A stretch of DNA of 64,000 nucleotides from Trichuris trichiura. Lineage: Eukaryota > Nematoda > Enoplea > Trichinellida > Trichuridae. Below the pieces are notes generated by a model. It saw only the letters and a program-made list of their open reading frames with translations. It was not told where the DNA came from and made no database searches. The DNA lies in contig JBAJFE010000039.1 of the NCBI GenBank assembly GCA_037903355.1, positions 744,001-808,000 on the forward strand, in the 5' to 3' direction. How positions within the stretch are numbered: the stretch's first letter is position 1; every line of letters starts with the position of its first letter. This document shows, piece by piece, positions 1 to 10,836 of this stretch. A program made the translations under genes and the position numbers.

Positions 1-821
1 AAGAGAAATAGCCTTTTCGAAAGCTTTCTTCCACGACAATCGACTGCATTCCTCTCGTTTCTGGATGACGTCTCGATCATTTGGCCTCACTTTGATCACC
101 TAAGGATGAAAACTAACGAGACTAATGAAATGAAACGAGCGAGTCTATCACAGCTTAGCTGAAAACCAACCGCTCGGGAGAGTAATTACTACTCTTTCTA
201 CAACACTACAGAAAAGAGATTGGGAAATTGATTTTATTACGGCTGTACTAAGTCAAAATTCCCTATCATCATAGGACAAGGTAGCAATTAATGAAATGAA
301 CGTTCGCGGGAAAAACACTGCCGGTAGCTTGAACGAGTTAAAGAACAGTACGTAGGCGTAAAAACCGTACGGGCTGAAAACAGAGATTTTTTGAAAAAGA
401 TATTTCAGTTAACAGAAGCGCGTTGATATTAGAAAGAAACAACAGATTTTACCGCGTCGAAATCCGCAAGCGCAAGTTTAAATTTTCCCATCGCCATGTA
501 GGCGGTAGCCCTGCGATAGTAGGCCTTCACGTAGGTGTCATCAATAGCAATGGCCTTAGAGGCATCCGACAATGCCAAGGCGTACAGCTCGGTACGAATG
601 TACGCCAAACTACGATTGCACCAAATGTGTAAGTCATCCGGGTTCAACTCAAGCGCTTGCGTGTACAGCTCAATCGCTTTATCATATTGTTTGGCTGCAA
701 AGATGATGTAAGAACGCGTAAGCACTTCTTGAAAATGGGCTAAACCGTTGAAGTGATTATTCGCTTTCGTCCGAAGATCGCTGGCTTCGTCTATTCCATT
801 GGCAAACTCTGACACTGCCAT
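1..821 (-). CDS. PPP5C: Serine/threonine protein phosphatase 5, N-terminal TPR part (partial)
   Basis: The start codon is at 821 and the gene runs off the left edge. Exons are 746-821, 453-694 and 1-99 (open). The visible 139 residues are the TPR region of PP5, ending in a segment (FEKAI) typical of the link between the third TPR helices and the phosphatase domain. The motif NRSLAYIRTE is very close to vertebrate PP5. In this family the TPRs bind the Hsp90 C-terminus and hold the phosphatase inactive. The catalytic domain would lie outside the window. Intron 1 (695-745, 51 bp) has no stop and is a multiple of three, so a simple ORF reads through it; removing it restores the family sequence. 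Intron 2 is 353 bp. Identification is firm from the contiguous match; exon ends are inferred from GT-AG and phase. Confidence 0.9.
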
Positions 822-1513
822 GTCGAAGGACTATAAAAAATTCAATTGTGGCAACAACACTTTCACCGAGGATTTATCTTCGGGTCAGGAATCGCGGCAC
901 GTAAACGACTGCAGAGCAATTGATTCGCAGGTTCTTTGAACTACAGAAAAAACTTTAAACGACTTTCAACCGAACAAAAGAAAAGCGTTTATGTAGTAAG
1001 AAAATTTTAACATTCAGCAAAACGAAGAGCTGGGCTGTTTGGTTTCTTCTTGCACCTCACTGCCTTACAGAACTGTGAAAAGAGATGGAATTAAAATGCA
1101 GCACCGCAACACTACTTTTCGCAGTTCTTAATGGACCTTTCCAAAAATTGAACCCTAACTTTTCTATGCCAACAAACTGACTATATTTTAGGCGAATTTC
1201 GGATAAAGCTTAGTTTGCAGAGCGCGGGTAGGATTGCTGTGCCTTGCGGACATTTTGAATATATTTCAGAAGGTACAGCTACTTTTCCTAACCTCCCCAC
1301 GCGAAGGAAGCATCTTTTCAGTAGGCTAGTTAAAAAGAGAATCAGCCTTACGTTAGCAGACAGTCGGGTATGTTAAATATTCGTCTCACGTGAAATAGGT
1401 GCGCTCGAATTTCTTGAACGGCTGCAGTATTTTACTAAACAGCGCACGAACGAAAATGGGACGAAAATAATGCCAGGAAAGAAATGTATACATGACGAGA
1501 TGCACGTGTATCT
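822..1513. other. Intergenic stretch between CRIPT and PP5
   Basis: No coding segment was recognised. It contains the CRIPT 3' flank and the PP5 promoter or trans-splice region. Both neighbours are transcribed leftward. Confidence 0.5.
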
Positions 1514-1874
1514 TCAAACGGTACTTTGCCTGTAGTTTTTTGTCAGCAACATCTTCTTTCCGCACATAGCGCAGATTCCTTTCTGATAGGAGCAATTCTG
1601 GCAATAATGGGACCCAACTTGGTGAACAAAGGAGCGACAAATGCGGCACCGGTTGAACTGGGAATCCTTGTAAGGCACGTACCTGTACATGGCAGAATGT
1701 TGAGCGTCCAAAAACCCAAGAACAAATTACATACTTGGACCCTTTTTTCAATCCAAGCAACTTGTTTTCACCTACTTTGCGTCCAACAGACTCCCCTTTT
1801 ACCTTCCCACCGTGAGTGAACGGATCAGGTGTGGTCAGTTTCGACAACTTCTTTTGACAAGCTTCACAAACCAT
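1514..1874 (-). CDS. CRIPT: CRIPT, cysteine-rich PDZ-binding protein
   Basis: Two exons, 1735-1874 and 1514-1682, are joined across a 52 bp intron (1683-1734) and encode 102 residues; the family is about 101. The start MVCEACQKKL and four CxxC pairs (CEAC, CRIC, CQNC, CAMC) match the metal-binding layout of CRIPT, and the end reads KNYRQSTV against KNYKQTSV in mammals. The C-terminal four residues form a PDZ-ligand-like tail. CRIPT binds PSD-95-type PDZ domains and is also a component associated with the minor spliceosome. The next gene upstream (SDF2) is divergent, so 1875-2622 should contain both promoters. Identification is strong over the full length. Confidence 0.93.
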
Positions 1875-2622
1875 TTTCCAAAAGTGACGCGCAGTTCAGG
1901 AGTTTACTGAAAGACGGCCTAAGGCAAAGCAACTCAATCAACCAAAAATTATCCACATTAACTTACGCAAAACGGTTAAGTTGTAGATACCGTATTCACG
2001 GAAATCAAGTACGTGTGTGCAAATCTATTCGTCTGAACGCTCTTTAACGAACAAAGCTTTTTACCGAAAAGCCAGCACGCTTGAACTGCGTAATAACACG
2101 AAGTGGAATGTAGAATCATTGTTTCTTAAGTTATACATACAGAGCAGGCAGTCGCAATATTTCATGTAATCATCCACAGGTTTCGTTGCATCACGTATTT
2201 AGCTAAGATCACACACCTTTCTCGTGGCGGTTTAACTTTTCTAACCTAAACGATTTCGCGCAACATGGTTTAAGCGAGCTCGTTTTTATTAATTGCTCAT
2301 CCCTCAATGCAGCTTCATGCAGATTCGGAAAAATCAGTTTGCATCGTTGGGGAAAATTGTCAAAAGGTTGTCGAATTGTGCAGTTAGAACTACATTTAGG
2401 TTAAGGACTTACATTTGTTCCAGGGAAGTGTACATAAATTAAGTAGTAAGAGGACTTTTGCGTGTTGGTTATATTAGTACCTGCCAATCACTAAACTATC
2501 AACGTCACGTATGACATTTAAAGTTGGACGTCAGCGTAAAGGGCACCACGACTCGTTTCCATAAAAGATACGTTTCATTTGCGAAAAGAATAACGACCTG
2601 AAGCGTAAGATTATACCCTTTC
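1875..2622. promoter_or_regulatory. Divergent intergenic region between CRIPT and SDF2
   Basis: This 748 bp stretch separates two head-to-head genes and must hold both promoters or leader-acceptor regions. No clear motif was recognised. Confidence 0.4.
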
Positions 2623-4328
2623 ATGTATCCTATTCGACAGATTGTATGTATGTTTAGGCCAGTTTGTTACGTCTTCATTGTCCTCACAGTGCCAACAACG
2701 CTTCTCTGTTCCCTGCCATGACTTGCTGGGATCAATATTTAGCAATTTTATGGACAATTTTTGCCGTTTACCAAGCTGCTGGTAACTTCCCGCCGTGCCA
2801 ACGTACGAACAAAATTCCATTTTGATCTTTAGCAGGACATACGGATGCGGTGACTTGCACGTCTGTTATCAAGTTGATAAATCCGAAGCAGTCAAGACGG
2901 CTGCATTCCCATGACGTAAAGTATGGATCCGGTAGTGGCCAGCAGGTTTATTCGTTTCTCTTTGAACGGTTCGAAAGTCTTTTTTGCTTTTAGTCAATTA
3001 CCGGAACATCCTCCGTTACTGACAGTAATAGTTACTGGATTGTCCTGGCCCCTCATAAGGAAACCTGCATGCGAGGGTAAGTGTACAAATTAATTGTTAT
3101 CTTTCTGGCATGGAACTTCGAAATATTTATGTAGCATGTATTATCTTTTAATAATGTTATAAAGAACTACTGCTGTAGTCTCAACAATTTAAATTTTGGT
3201 CACATGAAAGAGTGTTTAACAGGTAGCAGAAGCTGTACTGTACTTGAATATTTTTTTACTGTAGTTCTAAATTGTTTTAAATTTTAGTTTTATCTCATGA
3301 AAGGCACTATTTCATACTTAGTTTACGGCAAGATTTTTGATTTTGTTTTGTTGTAGCGAGGAAATAAAATGTGGCTCCATTATACGGCTTGGACATCTAA
3401 ACACTAAATGCCTTTTGCATAGTCACCTTTTCAAGTCACCTCTATCCGGTAGTCAAGAAGTTAGCTGCTTTGGCAAGAATTTCATTGGCGATACTGGTGA
3501 CAACTGGATGGTCATATGCGATGGTGAGGTCTGGTCCCGCAAAGGAGTCGTCAGTTTTCAGCATGTAGACACCGGCAAGTACGTCAGCTGACAGCATTTA
3601 TGATTAATAACTGAAGCTTGAAATGTGCGCTTCTGTTTCTTGTGGCGATGCATTAAAATTTTATATATAGAAAGATAGGCATTTTCGAAGCTAGAATTCA
3701 GACGTTTTTTAAACCACATAGCTAGCTTTCTTGAATGCCAGTGTGACGTCACAAGTAAAATATCACGTATGACTTAACATGAAATTTCAAGACATTATGC
3801 TAATATATGAAATCGAAGACAAACTTGTTGATTCTGGGGGAAGGTTTAAAAATCCGTTTAGCAAAACGCCTCCTTTTCCTGAAGACCTAATTATTAAAAA
3901 TCATTAAATTGATCATGACGCGGATAGCCATCATACTATGCGCATTAAGCTTATGAGAAACAAAGTCCGCGTTTAGGCTTCGCTGCCCTCTTCAACATGT
4001 CGCATTACATCTATTATAAGATTCCAGAATTCGTGAAACGCCTAGTGTAGGAAGTTCCAAGCAAGGGAATATCTGTGCGTTCTATATTTTCATACTCCTT
4101 TTTAATAGATACTTTGGTGCAAGTGTCACTTCGCATTCTGAGAAAGTTTGGCAGATGCAGCAAGTACATGACGGCATGTTTTTCAGTTTCCTTGGAATGA
4201 CTGGCAACAAATACGGACGTCCAATCAATGGCCAACATGAAGTTTGCGCTTTAAGCTCGCTTTCCGAGCAGTGTCGTTGGAAAACTGCCGAAGGAGTGTA
4301 TTTTACGAAACCGAAAAGATACGCATAA
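2623..4328 (+). CDS. SDF2: SDF2-like ER protein with MIR domains
   Basis: Best exon model: 2623-2707 (uncertain), 2833-2945, 2994-3076, 3357-3578, 4187-4328, giving about 214 residues against 211 in mammals. The first exon encodes a hydrophobic leader (an internal Met at 2650 is an alternative start), fitting an ER signal peptide; its GT donor is weak, so the start is the least certain part. The remaining exons follow SDF2 closely: LHSHDVKYGSGSGQQ, then SDSNSYW-type and HLNTKCLLHSH segments, then NKYGRPINGQHEV. These are the three MIR repeats with their LHSH motifs. SDF2 acts in the ER lumen with DnaJ/BiP-type chaperones in quality control. The protein ends KPKRYA with no HDEL signal, as in SDF2 rather than SDF2L1. 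It converges on the ShKT gene. Confidence 0.85.
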
Positions 4329-4550
4329 GTCTCCCCTTGTTCTTGTTGTTGCATTTTGTATCTATTCTGTTATACTTTGCTAGTTCTCGCTTATGATTAA
4401 AACATCTAGTATTGTCCGCCTACGAAACAGTGTCATCGAAAAGACAATATGCATAAGAAGTAACTGAATTCATACTCACTCTTTATTGAATTTGTTGCTG
4501 CTCTGCGAGCTCAAAGTATTTTACATATATTACATCGGTCAGGTACAGTG

Positions 4551-5265
4551 TCAATGTGGATAGTTGGACGATTTTAACTTCTTAACCTTTTTAGGCTTTT
4601 CTACGGTGAATTTGAACTGCGGGCGGCATCGCGAATCGCACGACTTTTGACATTTCCATAGCATATAGTCTCGGTAGAGCGAGCAAGCGCCTTGGCGAGC
4701 CCAGTATTCGCAATATACCACATGATTTACGCAATTCAACGGCTCCTTCCATAAACTTCTATCAATACAGTAACAGGCAGGATCGCAAGAGGCGCGACAA
4801 TGTTCATCCATGAACTGCTTTTTCGTGAAACATTGGCCTTGCTTAGACCAAAAGTTGCACAGGATATGCTCGTTTACGCACTCGTCTGCAAGCACAATTC
4901 TTTACCCCATTTTCTTGCATACTAATGAGATTACGACTTCAAAGCGAAGAAAGAATTTTTCCGTCATATTGGCGGCAATTGTTCTCAGTATTATTTGCCT
5001 TACTGGTGAAATCGACAACTCACCCTGTTGCTCTTGAATGGCCCTGGCTATTCGTCGATGGCTGCATAACGTGTTCTTCAATTGCAAACTTCTGGCAAGA
5101 GGCGGATTGACTGTCATCGACGTTCCTGGAGGACATTTGTGATCATCAAAAGAGTATGGTCTCCAATGGCGAAATGCCCTCAAAATTTTTCCTACCGATT
5201 GGCCTGTAGAAGCACATGATGATGATGGTGAGCAAAAAAACTGAGTAGGTGGAATCGCCAGTCAT
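4551..5265 (-). CDS. Secreted protein with two ShKT domains
   Basis: Exons 5196-5265, 5024-5125 and 4551-4885 encode 168 residues. The N-terminus is a hydrophobic signal sequence (SVFLLTIIIMCFY) followed by about 35 linker residues. Two tandem ShKT domains follow, each with six cysteines. The first runs from CVNEHILC to CRASCDPAC and the second from CVNHVVYC to CQKSCDSRC, both with the W..QG.C core. The C-terminus is a short lysine-rich tail. ShKT domains are abundant in nematode secreted proteins. They are found in extracellular proteases and matrix proteins as well as in channel-blocking peptides, so the domain alone does not show toxicity. No enzyme domain is attached. Introns are 70 and 138 bp. 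The domain call is firm; the function is unknown. Confidence 0.88.
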
Positions 5266-5366
5266 TGTTCACCTAGCGCTTCCCCAAGGCAGAACAAATT
5301 TGCATGAGGTTCGAAATACTTCGCGCGACGAAGTCGGGCATCCCATTTATACCAATCGGCTGTAAA

Positions 5367-5539
5367 CTAGTTAAGTGTCCCGGTGAACCAGAACCTGGCG
5401 TTGCGCCGTTGCTGCCATGAGCCAATTCCGCGACGCTCAACGAAGATGGGTCCTTTCACTGTGCCTTGTTGACGTTTCCGAGGGACTACGGGTGCCCTTG
5501 ACACGCGGTGTCTCTTGTCCAGCTTTACTTGCGGGCCAT
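5367..5539 (-). CDS. Possible small basic protein upstream of the ShKT gene
   Basis: An open, GC-rich minus-strand segment ends in TAG at 5367-5369 and lies about 100 bp upstream of the ShKT start. It reads a very basic sequence (PRKRQQGTVKGPIF, then GSWQQRRNARFWF). An ATG at 5537-5539 could join it only by removing about 32 bases (a poor, very short intron), giving a protein of about 46 residues. TTTACAG, like a trans-splice acceptor, follows the stop. I do not recognise the product. The composition looks more like coding sequence than its surroundings, but this may be chance. Confidence 0.22.
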
Positions 5540-6315
5540 TTTACTACGGCGACAGATTTATAATCAGTTGAACCATTGGCAGTCGACTACATCAAAGTGG
5601 AACATCCATTGTGACCACCTGTTCGGTCATTGCGCAACGCATACAATCTTGACTGGAGGTTCAATGGACAATGGAGGTATTATTTTTAAAATTCAGGTCA
5701 GACTTGACAGAAATAAGATTAATACATTCGATCCGACGATCACAACTGGGTAAAGCGAACAAACATGGAAGCATTGGCCGTTTTGAGGCAGTGCTCCTAT
5801 TTCGGCTGCGTCATAAGAGAGAGGCACAATGCTTTCATTATAGCTTGCTTCATGTTCAAGCATCTTCACTAGGCTATGGATATGCATAAAAGGCTGACAT
5901 CTGGTTTCTGCATTGTATCTTTACGATTCTTTACTTCGACACAAACGAAGCACGGCATTTTGCGTACAAAAATAAATTTGTTAGTCAGGCGATGAGCCTA
6001 CGTTCGGCGTCAGATAAGGTTAAGAACGGATGGGCTACATAAGGCTACCTCCTATTACTGACGTTTCTCGTGAAGCTGCTGCACCTACCGGAAGCAAGGC
6101 GAAGTACGCATAGTTTCGTCATCGTGATGACGTGTCAAATTGTCTCTTCGTAGTTGTGACGCTCCATTGTTGCTCCTTGGGTGCACTGGTTTGGTCCCAT
6201 TGTGTGTGCTGGCCAACGCTACAAGTGGAACATCGAAATATAACATCGTAAGTATTGATACAAGCATTAGCTTAGCGCGTTTATTCAAGCCGGGACAACT
6301 ATTAAAGCTGTACTC

Positions 6316-6516
6316 ATGAGGGAGATAGTCAAAAACGGTTTATTCTCCGTTGAGCCTAACAAGAAAAACGTCACGAATCGAAGCTTTCGGGTCCGTTTCC
6401 GTCGTCAGCGATATAAGGCACAGACCAAAACAGACAGTTTCCGAAAGCTTCGATTCGCGACGTTTTTCTTGTGACGCTCAACGGGGAATAAACCGTTTTT
6501 CGACCGTCTCCATCAT
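6316..6516. repeat. Fold-back (MITE-like) element 1
   Basis: A long inverted repeat: arms at about 6316-6391 and 6441-6516, with roughly 90 percent identity over about 75 bases, around a 50 bp unique centre. One arm contains AAGAAAAACGTCACGAATCG and the other its near-perfect complement. The 12-mer AAAGCTGTACTC occurs just outside on both sides (6304-6315 and 6553-6564), which could be a duplication. There is no coding capacity. Confidence 0.7.
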
Positions 6517-9140
6517 TACAAAGACCCGTTATAAAAACACATACCTTCAAAGAAAGCTGTACTCGTCTAAGCTTTTTCCAAATTCTACACGTTATATATT
6601 GTAGCAGCTGCCTATTTTTGAAACAGTAAGAAACTGGTAACTAATGGTGATATAGTAAATTGTTTAGCGATGACGAGTTTGACCAGTTCGATTACGAGTA
6701 ATTCATGACTCAGTGTTGTTAAGACTACGGACGCTTAGCTTAAGTCTGACTGCGGAAACGAAAATAGTATTTAAGTTATATTCTTCCTCATTTGTTCAGA
6801 TAAAAAGTAGATGTCAGGAATGAATGCATTGTTGTCCAATTTTTCATTCTGTTTAGTGGCTAGGTAAGCAGCCTAAAATGTGAATTATTACATACATACC
6901 AAATAAAGGGCTTTCAGATTTTGACACTGTCAAAAAAAATTATAAGAAGTTTTTCAGAGCCCTTTGGTTATCCGCTGAAGACAAAGCTTTGCAAGAAAAA
7001 TAAAAGATTTCTACCCCGAAATAACAAGATCCTACTGTAAGGGAGGTAAACCTGCATGTCCCTGAAGCACTACTATCCCGTTAGAAAAAGCTGCGTCTTT
7101 GAGGAAGAGGAATTTTCATGTATTTTCATGCACTATTCATCCGTGTAAATAGGGTCAACTGAACGAGCAACATTTGAATCGACCACAATCTAACTGACAA
7201 GACGACTAATGCAAACTCTTGTCACTTTCTACATTTTTTTGACATTATTAGTTATCCGACTACGCAACACTTCAATCTTACTCAACTTACGCTAAACTCA
7301 AACGATGTGAACAGACGAACGAGGCTAAAAGTGCTGCGACAATTAAAATGCACATATTAGAACAGTTTTTGGATCTTAATTCAAGCAAAAGAATAGAAGG
7401 CACATCGTTGTATTCTCAAGCTGTAATAAAGAGCGATCTGAAAAAAACAGTACACCGCTTTTTACCAGTTTAGAGAAAGTGTTGCTCCAAATTAGAGCGA
7501 AAGTAATTACCGCGACAAACAACTGGAGCGCAAACTAATTAATTGCTTTTCTTTGATACATTTGTCTTTAACTTCCAACTCGTAGAATTCTGCCGTCCCC
7601 ATTAGGCAATGTTCAATATGGACAAAAAGCGCCGACTATTCGTCCAACAATAGTCGCAATCGCTTTTCTAACTGATGCGCGTCAGCAAGGCAATCGATTA
7701 TAAATTTCTTATAGTGTCCAAGTTAGAGACGTCGGTTAGTCATCTTTCGCGCTGAAAAGTTTTTTGAGAGAACAAATAGTCAAAAATGGAAAAGCGGATC
7801 GTTGATTGAAACGCCAATTCGGAAATACAAAGGGCAAGAATAGATGCGTTAGAAAAACGGACGATCGCACTGCTGAAATCTCCTTTAAGAATGCATCCTT
7901 TGACTTCAGCTAAGAATGAACTCCTAAAGCTCTTATTTCGCAAACATCTAACGTCAGATTAAGACTTATGAAAGGGATTATTTCCGTTGACAGTAATTAG
8001 CGTCCGTAACTGAAGAACGAAAACCGAACCAACAGATGGATTGACAGTTAGTAGTAAAAATGAGAACAGTGACCACTTAATGTTTACAGCTTTCAGAATC
8101 AATACACGTTCATTCTTCAGACAGAGTTCTGCGCATGGCGTTTAAATTATGTCATTGTGCAAACCGCCAGTTGTACTGCAATACATGCGTACAATAAACG
8201 TACAAAAGGGAAACTATTACGGCAAAATACTCTTCAATTCTATGCCATCGATTTTACGGATCGTTTGTTCCGTCTTTCCAAATGCTCAAAAGATGACATC
8301 AATAAATCTGAAATCTTCGTCGGAAATAGCTCCCTTGACAGCCTTTTAACGGTGACACGTTGGCGTTTTCGTTCCATATTAAAGACCAGTTTGCAATAAG
8401 TACGAACGGGATATGCTAAAAGCCGTTTAAAATTATCGCCGCGTTAATAATTACCATGGTGATAACATAATAATAATTAAACAGTCAAATATGCATGCAA
8501 AAGAAAGGTGAGCAGCAGAGGCGTTCCTTTTGAAGAAAACTATCAATGCACAGGGCTTTGAAGCGTCGGAAAAGCAGTAGACAAAATTTTCTTTAAAAAC
8601 CTATTAGCACAGAGAATGCTAACCGCGTCTTTAGGTCATCATTAGACCACGTATGACAAACCTGAACACTCAATGTTTACAAGTATGACGTGTGCAACTT
8701 TTTGTCAACATTACTTGACCTGTTCATCCGCCAAAACCTATCAAGGCTTTTATGATACCTTAGATTCCGTCTTCAGCATTTTTACAAACGATCGTAAATA
8801 CAGTATTGCTGGCCGTTCGTTAATAGTTTAAAAATAGTCAACAGTTTGTATAGCAAACTATTCAGGCCGTTGACGTTAGGAACCGCTCGTATAACGCAAG
8901 TTGAAGTTTAAAGAATTACAAAATTAAAAATGTAAAACTAAAATAAAGATAACATATAGTACAATAAGAGGTGGAGCCTAAATAGCAGGTTCTAAAAACG
9001 CGCGAAAAATTAAATTACATGCAAAAAGTGCTGTGAATAAACGGAACAAAAGAACTACAATACATCGAACCTAGGTTATCGGGAGCCATCAATGGGCCAA
9101 CTCTTTTCAATGGAATGAGCTATAAAAGGCTTTTAGGATG

Positions 9141-9373
9141 TTGTACCTCCTTTTCCCTCACCGTCATACTGTAGGTTTGCCGGCAGGTTTCTTTCTGGCA
9201 AGAATGCCCTTAACTTGTTGTGCCTTCATTGGAGAGCATGCTGGTCACCTTTTTTGGATTATCCAAGCCTAAGCCAAGAAATAAACTTTATGTTTAAGCT
9301 TAGGCTTAGGCTCAGGGCAGTATAAGATGGCCGGCAAACCTACAGTATGACGGTGGAGGAAAAGGAGGTGCAA
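9141..9373. repeat. Fold-back (MITE-like) element 2
   Basis: Terminal inverted repeats of about 44 bp (9141-9184 and 9330-9373) share the core CGTCATACTGTAGGTTTGCC with few mismatches. A second, shorter inverted repeat based on AAGCCTAAGCC / GGCTTAGG lies inside, so the whole unit can fold into a cruciform. No transposase and no clear target duplication are visible. Confidence 0.7.
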
Positions 9374-10836
9374 GACCCGGTTTTTGTCATTGCAGAACAA
9401 ACACCGCATAGATCAGGGATGCTGCAACGTAGAATAACCTGCCGAGAACGCCACCTGTGAAAAAAGAATAAAGCCCTGTACATAACTCACAACTAGAATC
9501 AGAATCGGTGACGTATGAGAACTCTTTATTCAGAATAGAGGTTGTTCAGTCCGACACCCAAGTAAAACCAACAAATACCATGCCGTTTATTTGGTACTAT
9601 TTCGTTTTGTCATTATTTTCCTTTATTGCAATTCCATTATATATTAATTTTTAGCTTTCATTTCGTACTTTCTCCTATGTAAGCTTGAATATTATACTAC
9701 TTACTAGTTTTACTTCTGCTTATATTTGTTCATAAGTTATTACATCTAATCTCTTTCCATCTTATCCTAAGGCAAACAATTCTGAATACCAACAAGCCAG
9801 ATAATTGCACCGAAAATGAAACTCTTTCTAACGGGTGCATACAGAAGTTCAACCCGTGAGAGTTTCGGGAAATCTCTGTTCTCGTATTCAGTGCGAGAGT
9901 ACTACTGATCATGAAACTTCCTGAAAGCTTTGGGCAGTAAAAAAATTTCACGAGTCGAATTTCCGTAGTTACATTATGCAGGTCAAATAATAACGGTTTA
10001 AACCGTCAACAATTTTTACGCTATTACTGGGCATCCAACGATGCTGCATGCATGATTATTACCAAAACATTAAAGAGGGGTCGGTGGAATCCCGAAAGTT
10101 TGGAAATGCTTGAAAACTGTGAATTAACTTTTTTTTTCGATGAAGAATTTCAGAAAAATGTTAAAACGCTTTTTTTCGCCTTACAATTTCAATCTATTCA
10201 TGGTTAACTGTTTCACGGGTGCAATACAGATTGGAATGGATGTTCTTTAAGCTCACATTCACTCCATTAAAAAACTGCTGCCTTTTACTCGGCTGCGATA
10301 ATTCTTACCGCGACTCGTTTGAACATCGAAGCTGAACAAAAGAATTGCCAGTGAGGCTGCTGAAAACAGGTTAGGGTCAAAATCCCGAATACATTGAGAA
10401 TACGCTGTGAAGTTAGGCCGTGTGGCAGTTCTACATTGGCATCTTCTAAATAAGGAATCTATTAGAGTTAAGTAGGGGTGTTGTTACGTTGGTCTTGTTT
10501 CTTAGGTCATTAACTCTGAACAAGACCGATGTGATAACGCCTCTAGTCTATTAAATTCTTTATCTAGATGTCAATGAAGAACTACTAGGGATTTTGCCAC
10601 GAGGCCACATCTTACAGTGTATTTTCGACCTACTAGGGATTTTGACCGCTGGTGACCCATTCAACAGTTTTTCAGCGAAAAGCAGTATCGAATAATATCA
10701 ACTCTGCTTGTTTGTTTATATCGCCTGCTATAGCAATGACTTTGTAAGGCGTGAAAAGTCGCTAATAGCAACTCGGCTATTTTCGCGTTCGTTTCGAATT
10801 ACGTTCAGTGCTAGTTGATTCAAAGGAGATGAGTAC

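Larger units (their letters stand above)
5540..10836. other. Long stretch without recognisable genes
   Basis: About 5.3 kb of AT-rich sequence with only short, low-complexity open frames. It holds two fold-back elements (6316-6516 and 9141-9373). There is also a weaker hairpin near 10480-10545 (arms TTGGTCTTGTT and AACAAGACCGA) and a 15 bp direct repeat, CTACTAGGGATTTTG, at 10582 and 10630. No conserved protein segment was seen on either strand. Confidence 0.5.
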
